Source: Cephalotus follicularis
Taxonomy: Eukaryota > Streptophyta > Magnoliopsida > Oxalidales > Cephalotaceae
DNA length: 64,000 bases
Reading direction: 5' to 3'
Assembly: GCA_001972305.1 (NCBI GenBank)
Contig: BDDD01002126.1
Span: 121,407-185,406 of the forward strand
Each line of letters opens with the position of its first letter. Position 1 is the stretch's first letter. Under the pieces are notes generated by a model. It was not told where the DNA came from, did not search any database, and saw only the letters and a list, made by a program, of their open reading frames with translations. Below are positions 56,911 through 64,000 of this stretch, piece by piece. The position numbers and the translations under genes were made by a program.

Positions 56911-57205
56911 TCTATGCAAGTCCCCCAACTCATTACCAAAAGTTATTCAATATGAATCAATATCTAAGCGATACGATTCATATTCTTTGATTATGTTATC
57001 AGGGTTCTATAAGTCCCCTAAGTATGCATGTGGTTTCGTACTAGCCTATACATGTGCATAACCGTTCATCAATATAGTACCACGAACTATCATTCTCTTA
57101 CTCGTTAGTTAGTCCCAAAGTCCAACTTAACATTCACTTAACCACGGCTATAATAAGGTCTACCGATTAACAACATTATGATGCAAGTAAGAGTGAAAAT
57201 TACCT
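56911..57205 (-). other. Non-coding spacer replacing protease and first half of reverse transcriptase
   Basis: About 300 bp between the gag knuckles and the reverse transcriptase palm, AT-rich, with no protease or reverse transcriptase similarity. Either filler DNA at a deletion or part of the non-autonomous element's own sequence. Confidence 0.5.
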
Positions 57206-57963
57206 CTCATGATGCCCTTGCCCTTGCCTCCCCGCTGCGAAGGTCCAGCTGTAGCCTCACTACTACCTGTAAGTCCCGTAGGTACTGCTCCTTGTCTCTC
57301 CGGACAATCCCTCAGCAAATGATCAGAGGCCCCGCACCTTAGGCACCCTCCGTTCTACTTCCAGCAGATCCTCAGCTGGTGATCCGTGCGACCACAGTGT
57401 GTGCAACCTCCAGCTCTCGCATTCCTTCCCTGACCAGGGGTTCCACGGTTAGTAGTTTGTTGAGGTGGATCCCTTGTACAATTCTTCATCACATGGCCAG
57501 TTGCCCCACACTTGATGCATAACTTATTCTTCAACCAACAGTCTTCCACTTGATGGCCCGCACGATCGCAGTAAAAGCAAACCCTAGACCTTATATCATC
57601 TTCTTGACTCAGAGTTCCTTCAGTGGCCGTTTGTTGAGAACTGTTCTTTGATGACTTGGTTGAAGAGCCACCATCTTGCCATTCTGACAGAGCTGGTCTA
57701 GTCCGTCTAACTTACTGAGCTTGAACATACAACTGCCGCATTTCCTCTAAGTGAGCTGTATTAGCAGCTATCTGTTGCTGGAAATAGTCAGCAATACGAT
57801 CCGTGTATGACCACTTCATCTCTTGCAGATGAATCGTGCTAGCAGCCATCTGCTATTAAAAATATTCTTTTATGCGGTCCTCCGGATCACTTCTCTCGTT
57901 CACCTCTTGAGGAACGTCCTCCGTAACAGTTCGAGACCTCATATGCCTTCTCCTTCCGTCCAT
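57206..57963 (-). pseudogene. Gypsy 2 gag-like protein with four zinc knuckles
   Basis: Starts at ATG 57,963 (MDGRRRHMRSRTVTEDVPQ). After a doubled stop it has a short helix-like part (YFQQQIAANTAHLEEMRQLY) and then goes directly to the knuckle region; the ~150-residue gag core found in gypsy 1 is missing. Four CCHC motifs follow, each exactly C-x2-C-x4-H-x4-C: CFYCDRAGHQVEDC (57,538-57,579), CIKCGATGHVMKNC (57,478-57,519), CTHCGRTDHQLRIC (57,364-57,405) and CLRCGASDHLLRDC (57,304-57,345). Stops near 57,715 and 57,355 also occur. Most plant gypsy gags have one or two knuckles. Confidence 0.85.
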
Positions 57964-58112
57964 ATTTTGTTCCTATATGGAAATATTGTCATCAGTAATT
58001 ATCTCAAGGAAACAATTCGTTAATCACCAAGGAATTCATTAGCTTGAATAAGTTCCTTATCTAATTGGTTAATTGCCGAGGATAATATCCTAGCTAAGCA
58101 TATATGAAATAT

Positions 58113-58124
58113 GCTCTGATACCA
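58113..58124 (-). other. Primer binding site of gypsy 2
   Basis: Minus strand TGGTATCAGAGC, a perfect initiator tRNA-Met match, four bases inside the 5' LTR boundary at 58,129. Confidence 0.9.
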
Positions 58125-58128
58125 CTAT

Positions 58129-60625
58129 TGTCACGCCTCGGTTTCCGGTAGACACACATAAAGGTGGTAAGGCAATTAACATAAAGACTCAGCTTATGCA
58201 AAACCATAACATTTAAACTTTTCAAACATGATATCAGTTGCGGAAACATTAAAACTCATAAGCTGAAAAACTTATAACGTGCATCCCATACTGCACGCTA
58301 CACAAAACATGTCTGTCATAGTTAAAAGCCCACAAAATGGAGCATGATCCATAATACATTAGTACAACCCATCGTTAAACAAAACTAGATTATTACAGAG
58401 CAGAAGAATATAAAACCAACAACAGCAACATAAAGCTTGTTCTTCGTCCAAGCTAGTCCAACCGGTCCACTGCATCAATCTGTAAAGTAGGGGGTTAGCC
58501 TTTGTCCTCACTTGGCCAAGTCATAAAGGTAGCTCGTGATCAACATTAAATGCATGTCATGTAATGTATGCATAAATGATGCAGTGCAGTAATGTCCGAA
58601 AAGGACTAACAAGCAGTATAGTAAGTCCACAAAGGGACCACAAACAGGCAGGCAGTATGTGCAGCGCCGCCAACTCCTGGCCCCACGCTACACTCCCACT
58701 TCGGTTCCTTCTCCAGGCAACCAAGTGAGGCAACAATACAGTACAGTGAGTTACCCAGCCAACTCCTGGCTCCTAGGTCAACCCTGCCACTAGCCGGCGC
58801 TAGCAGTCTCCGCCATGCAACCAGTGGCTCAAGCACAACCACATAAAATTCACAGAGCAAATAGTGCATAGTCATAATAAATAGTGTAGTAAACAGTATA
58901 GTACTGATCGTTAGATCAACAACAGGCAGTTTATTCCCAAATATTTTCAAAGGTGATAACATTTGAAATATGTATTTCTAATAGATAGAAAATACTTTAA
59001 ACAGTTTAGTAGTGGAAATCGCTTCCCAAATATGTTCAAAAATATAACAATATTCATTTTATATTTTCGTACCCAACATAGTAGTTTTCAACTAGTTTAT
59101 GCACTTCTAATATAACAATACTTAGAAATCATAATCAAGTTATAACCAGTCAATAACAAGTAGTAAACAGTACATATGCAATGCATACAAATGCTTAAAT
59201 GCATCCTAACAGGAATCAGGATTGATTCGTATCGTTAAATAAGAAAACTCCCAAACAGTACAAGAAGGCGTCGATGTCTTTTATTAGGCGTTGATGTCTT
59301 TGTCCCTCAACATCGACGTTCAAGTCCTTAGTGTCAACGCTTTCCACTATTTGAAGACGTCGATGTCCATATTTATACGCATTGACGCTCAAGGTATGGA
59401 ACCTTAAACATCAGCGTATTGCTTAAGCCGTTGACGCGTTAAGGTAGGAACCTTAGGCGTCGACGTGTAATACGTCAAAATCCAAGCAGATAACCCAAAG
59501 GCGTCGACGTTATTCAAAGACGTCGACGTGTTTCAAGCACCAGTCGTCTTCTTCCTCACGACGTGACAAACAGTGACCATCAAAATCCACATACATGAAA
59601 GATAACATATAATCAAGGCAGGAAACTAACATGCAGACACATATCACATATCCAGCATAACATGGCATTGATCCAGTGATAAAAAATGGTTCAATAATCG
59701 TACAATCTATGCACCAAAACCATAGTCCAAGCATGAACATTAATCTCAAGAATACAATTATGGCTTCCCCAACCTTTTTGTTCCAAGTTAGGAACTAGAA
59801 AGTCCACCTCTTTAAGTCCTAGAACCAGCCACAGCAGCTCCAAGGATCGTCCCATTGCTGCTAGCCCACAGCTTCAAGTTCCAAGCTCTAAAACGCTCAA
59901 CAATGGTGGTTCCCTTCTCCTTTTCACTTTCTATTTTCTTACTCTTGTGTTTTAGCCGAACCAAGGATGAAGAGAGGAGCAGTTATGCTTTGGGGAACCC
60001 TCTCTCTCCTTCTCTATGTCTGTTGCATGCACCCTCTCCCGTGTCCTCCACCTCCACTTACTGTTTTTGTCCCTTTTCTCTTCATTTTTGCAAGTTGCAG
60101 GTCATGAAGGTTTAGCCCCCTTGCATGCCAAAGATTGAGGACACGTTTTTGGTACATGTCTGGCATCGGGCCGCATGGCCAACACATTGCATTTGGTGAT
60201 TCTAGACGCCTACAAAGTGATCCAGAATTGTTTCCCTTAGCATGTTACTCTCTCAGCAGAATAATGTGCCCGTCATTTGATGTTACGCATCGACGTCTTC
60301 TTTAGACGTCGATGTCTTTCTCCTTTTTACACGAGGGCATCGATGTTCTCGTTTGCATCAACGTGCATGTGCATGCAGCTACATGCGTCTCTCTGTTCCA
60401 AAGGCATCGATGCGTTCGAAAAGACGTCGATGCGTTTTCCTCAAAACAGCGTCGTTTTACTTCAAATTGCCCTTTTTTCATTTCTTTAACATTTTGCCCC
60501 AAAATCAATATCATTAGAGTTTGGAAAACATCATCAAAGTTGGAAAATCCATTGCTTAATTAATTCCACAATAAAAGTACATTTACATCGTGAAATTATA
60601 TCATATGAAAATATCGGGCGTTACA
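58129..60625 (-). repeat. 5' LTR of gypsy 2
   Basis: 2,497 bp, plus strand TGTCACGCCTCGG to CGGGCGTTACA. Very similar to the left LTR apart from the ~146-bp indel and point changes, many in CG contexts. Confidence 0.92.
59265..60440. repeat. GGCGTCGATGTC arrays in 5' LTR of gypsy 2
   Basis: Clusters at 59,265-59,540 and 60,285-60,440, the counterparts of those in the left LTR; several cores differ between the copies (for example GGCGTCGATG against GGCGTTGATG). Confidence 0.8.
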
Positions 60626-60630
60626 TTTAG

Positions 60631-61392
60631 GATGCATGAGATGAATGTTTTTCTTTAACAATCTAAACACGTCCAAGCATGTTAAGTCGTCCAAATGGAT
60701 TAGAAGATTAAAAATAATCTAAAACGGCTTTGGTAATTTGTTAAAATTGATGAGACCAAATCCCTCAAACTTGCAAATAATAAGTCCATAAGCGGTAGGG
60801 CATATGGATGCCCTATCGTTGGCCTTCCACAATCATAGTTGAATGGTGTGGACATATTGGGGATGGCACTGTAAAATCAGGGTCCCCCGTATGACCATTT
60901 CTATTCAATTTTAGTGTGAGGTACACTGAAAGGAAATGACTTTGTTTTGGCATCGAGACATTGATATGTGTGGGTGCTTCAAAACAAGTTAATTTCTTTG
61001 AGGAATATGGGTGTGACTTATACCGGGATCATATGGTTTGCACAGCGGAAGTTGGGACCATATGGGCCGGGAGGCCGAATCTTGTATCGAATCTTACATA
61101 TGGGCGAGAGGTCCTAATGTAAATTAGTATACATACCTACATATTCAGGTATTATGGTTTGCATGGTGAAAGTTGGGTCTATAGTATTGTGGATAGATTC
61201 TGATCCTCACTAGGAAGCGAGAGGCTTCCCGAATTCCACATGCGGGTGTGGGATACGATTAGAATAGTAGAAGGCACCATAATTACGAAAGAGCAACTAT
61301 TATGATAATAATTTAAATGGAATGATTTGTTAATTAATCTCTCTCTTGTTTCCTCCTTTATAGGTTGCTAGTTATCACCATATTCTGCAACC
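60631..61392 (+). other. Leader of the copia-like element, part 2
   Basis: Continues the leader after gypsy 2 to the gag ATG. A phrase is repeated in diverged form about 125 bp apart (ATGGTTTGCACAGCGGAAG near 61,037 and ATGGTTTGCATGGTGAAAG near 61,155). No coding signal. Confidence 0.5.
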
Positions 61393-61567
61393 ATGTCAGT
61401 TGGCACAACACTTTCGCGCGTTCTTGAAACGAACAAGCTTACGGGTCCTAATTTCTTGGATTGACAGCGTAACTTGCGCTTAGCACTTACGAGCATAAAG
61501 CTTGCTCATGTCATGACTGAGAAGCCCCCAAAACTGGGAGCCAACCCATCAGAAGAGCTTAAGGCCA
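61393..61567 (+). pseudogene. Copia-like gag N-terminus, cut by a long LTR
   Basis: From ATG 61,393: MSVGTTLSRVLETNKLTGPN, FLD, a TGA in place of tryptophan, then QRNLRLALTSIKLAHVMTEK. The N-K-L-T-G-x-N-F/Y-x-x-W pattern is the usual start of plant copia gag. The frame is cut at 61,567 by the LTR that starts TGTAACGCC. Confidence 0.77.
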
Positions 61568-62209
61568 TGTAACGCCTTAGAATTTCATAAATAATTATTA
61601 TGAAATTGGTGCGTGTACGATCGTAATAAAACCGATAGAGTCCTGGAGTGATAAAAGGGCATTTCACATTGAAGCCATAATTATGCTACCTAAAACGGCT
61701 ATTAAACCCTATTTTTAATGCGTGACAGTAAAGCCCAATGTTCGCATTATTATTACGGTTATTTTAGTGGCGATCAGATTAATAAATGTCACGATTCGCA
61801 GAAAAAACGGGACCCGGACCTTAATATTTGCTGGTAAAATACCATAAAGAAAAAGGGGGGAGCAATTATGAAAGAAAAAAGAAAGAGACACGGGTGCATA
61901 GCGCGCCCATGCAAAGAAGAGAGACAGACACGAGAGAGAGAGAGGCAGCGGGAAAGACAGCGGGAGAGAAAGGGAGAGAGGACGACGGAGCTAGCCACTT
62001 GACCTGGAGAGCACGACGGTCAGCCCAGGACCTCCAGCCGACAGTAACTTCTCCTTTCCTCTTCTCTTTTCCCTCTTTTTCTCTTCTCCTTCCCTGACGT
62101 TTTTGCCTCTGCCGTGCATTCCACCGTTGGTTAGCATCGCGGATGGAGGGGTTTTTCGTCTAGAAGGTCTGCTCTGTCCATTTTGACCACCGTTGAGGTG
62201 TGGTTCGGC

Positions 62210-62395
62210 CGGAATCAGTTGACTGAGTCGACTCAGCGAGTCGACTCACCGCCGCTTGAGACCGCTCGTTTGGCGACGAGTCTCGGCGAGTCTTGTGAAG
62301 GGATGTGTGTAACTGGTGAATGTGTGACGTTTTTGAGTGGCGATCGGACCTGTTGAGGTCCGGCGAGTTGACTCAGTGAGTCGCAACTCGCTATC
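62210..62395 (+). repeat. GAGTCGACTC motif cluster
   Basis: GTTGACTGAGTCGACTCAGC, then GAGTCGACTCACC and GAGTTGACTCAGTGAGTCGC; related GAGTCGAC words occur at 952-982 in the window. Confidence 0.7.
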
Positions 62396-62887
62396 ACCGG
62401 TGACATGCCTTTCGGCGCCGATTCACGGCGAATCTTGAGATGTTATGTGTAGATCGTTCAATGTGGAACCCATTTATGGGTGTTTCATAAGCTGGGTGAG
62501 TCGACCGGAATTCGGCCGGCGTTTCGGTGACGACAATGTTTTGTGTGCGTTGATCGTAATGAGAACGTGTTGTATATGCAGTGTGAAAAAAGAGAGTCTT
62601 CGGGGTTGTGGACCTTGAACAGATGGACTGCGATTCCTAACTTGGAATCAGAGGTAGGGGTAATTGTATGGGATTTATACATGCATATTTGAGTTCAATT
62701 GTAATGAGTATTCATTTGATGAAGTGCATGGGTTGAGGATCGTGTGATTGGTGTTAGGGTTGCTATGAATAGTTAACCTGTCATTCATATTGTGTTTTGC
62801 AATGATTGTGAGTCAGATTGCATGTGTAGTATGCTTTGAATTCTATTGTTCTTGAGACGTGTTGAAGGAACCATGTTTTGGTTTGCT

Positions 62888-63120
62888 TAACCGTCGACGC
62901 TTAGGAAAGAAGCGTCGATGCTATGGACCGTTATACGGAGAATGAGCTCTGTTTTTGCGATAAACATCGACGCCATGATTCGTTGTGTGTGAGAATGGAC
63001 ACGTGTAATGTTGACGCCTGAGGTTCCTACCTCAAAGCGTCGACGCCAAGGGGAGAAGCATCGACGCTTAATGGTCCTTGCCTTGAGTATCGATGCCGAA
63101 GGGATGAGACATTGACGCGA
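62888..63120 (+). repeat. AGCGTCGACGC(C/T) array in the right-edge LTR
   Basis: About eight motifs: CCGTCGACGCTTAGG, AGCGTCGATGCTATGG, ACATCGACGCCATG, AGCGTCGACGCCAAGG, GCATCGACGCTTA, GTATCGATGCCGAAGG and ACATTGACGCG, spaced 20-45 bp. Confidence 0.8.
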
Positions 63121-63544
63121 ATAGAGCCCGTTTGCATTTTGAGCACATGTTTGCATTGCATAATATTATGGATTGAAATGTATATAATTGCTGAAGTGTT
63201 TATCATTTTTGACAATGGGATTATGGTTTTGTTATAACCAATATTTTGTATGAAATGTTGTATTTCAAAGATTGAAATGAGGTTTCAAAGGATTGTATAT
63301 GTTTGACAAGTACTTTATTTTACATAAATTACTTGATGACTATTTTGGAAAGGACTGTTTTGTATACATCTATATGTATAGTTATGATTTCAAGCGTTTA
63401 TGAAAATATAGACTACTTGAAACACAATTGAGTGGATTGATTGATTGTTGAGCTTTCCTAGCACCACGGGACGGTTAGCTGTGTGCTTTCCTAGCTCGGG
63501 GCCGGTTAGCATCATTGATTGATGGATTGTGATGGGAATTCCGC

Positions 63545-63957
63545 ATTAGTTACTAAACACAGAGTGGAAGTAACTAGGAATTTCACATGTGTTGGCTACT
63601 AAACACGGAGTGGAAGCAGCTGGGATTTCCCGTACAATGGTTAGTAAACGCAAAGTAGAAGTAACTGGGCTACTAAACACAGAGTGGAAGTAGCTAGGGA
63701 CTCCTACATTCGGCGGTTACTAAACACAGAGCGGAAGTAACCGGGTTACTAAACACAGAGTGGAAGTGACCGGGTGCTAAACACAGAGTGGAAGCATCCC
63801 TGAATGGATTGTTTGTTCGATGTGACATGATTGAGAGATTGTTTCTCCGATGTGACTGATTGATTGTTGTGGCGGTTACTAAACGCAGAGCGGAAGTAAC
63901 CGGGTTGCTAAACACAGAGTGGAAGTGACCGGGTGCTAAACACAGAGTGGAAGCATC
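63545..63957 (+). repeat. Tandem array CTAAACACAGAGTGGAAG, 10 copies
   Basis: Ten copies of (G)TTACTAAACACAGAGYGGAAGTRACCGG, 26-50 bp apart, with a 100-bp gap near 63,800. The distal position in the LTR parallels the short array at 8,285-8,464. Confidence 0.85.
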
Positions 63958-64000
63958 CCCGTTTAAAGTGTTGTCCTTTGTGGCATGATTGATCGATTGA

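Larger units (their letters stand above)
51830..60625 (-). mobile_element. Gypsy element 2 (Tekay/Del-like chromovirus), both LTRs present
   Basis: An 8,796-bp element on the minus strand, flanked by TTTAG at 51825-51829 and 60626-60630. LTRs lie at 51,830-54,481 and 58,129-60,625, with the primer site beside the right one. Gag, the second half of reverse transcriptase, RNase H, integrase and chromodomain are present; the gag core, protease and first half of reverse transcriptase are missing. Stops at several tryptophan and glutamine positions make it inactive. Confidence 0.92.
61568..64000 (+). mobile_element. Gypsy-type long LTR running off the right edge
   Basis: Starts TGTAACGCCTTAG inside the copia-like gag; GGCCA (61563-61567) would be the target duplication if found beyond the window. 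A purine-rich leader (61,850-61,990) is followed by the block CGATTCCTAACTTGGAATCAG and AGGTAGGGG at 62,633-62,660, shared with 37,648-39,999 and gypsy 2. No primer site is reached in 2,433 bp, so only LTR is visible. Confidence 0.75.

Overview
The window looks like a piece of a plant nuclear genome, probably a eudicot with many retrotransposons. It has Ty1-copia elements with initiator tRNA-Met primer sites (TGGTATCAGAGC and variants), Ty3-gypsy chromoviruses with a C-terminal chromodomain and 2.3-2.8 kb LTRs, L1-type LINEs and a MITE. It also holds one host gene with introns, whose product resembles plant lipid-droplet-associated hydrolases (LDAH/DUF2305, alpha/beta-hydrolase fold). Nothing in it looks bacterial or viral. 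The transposon reading frames are broken by stops, frameshifts, deletions or insertions.

Host gene (minus strand). Exons 1-4 are at 42,060-42,588 and exons 5-10 at 3,145-5,820. All junctions agree in phase and the 229 codons stay open, with a GHSIG nucleophile elbow. Intron 4 is 36.2 kb and almost entirely nested transposons. The expected last ~80-100 residues are not found left of exon 10, where other elements lie (1-2,920), so the gene either continues past the left edge or is truncated.

The nest inside intron 4 (6,019-41,709). Copia C (plus) starts at 6,019; its gag is split by a solo LTR (6,589-9,081). Two minus-strand copia 3' ends follow (D, 9,892-11,191; E, 11,192-12,458), then a minus LINE 3' end, a truncated gypsy LTR and a plus LINE (12,459-15,739). 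Copia A (plus) runs from 16,162 to 40,883. It is interrupted by a complete-ended Tekay/Del-like gypsy element (18,346-27,486), by copia B (28,145-37,599, itself holding two solo LTRs) and by a further solo LTR (37,648-39,999). A minus copia 5' end (G) closes the nest. Target-site duplications (TSDs) support most insertions, and host reading frames often resume across them.

Right of the gene (42,589-64,000). A GC-rich repeat, a MITE in a copia gag and a long-LTR copia-like element follow. The long-LTR element carries a solo LTR (47,691-50,260) in its LTR and a second gypsy element (51,830-60,625, minus) in its leader. Its gag is cut at 61,568 by another long LTR that runs off the window. A diverged copy of part of its LTR lies at the left edge (1-395).

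The most unusual signal is that many of these long LTRs, in different families, carry arrays of short palindromes built on one core, GTCGAC, with family-specific flanks (CAGTCGACTG, GCGTCGACGC, GAGTCGACTC). Several also share a purine-rich leader ending in a splice-donor-like AGGTAGGG block.
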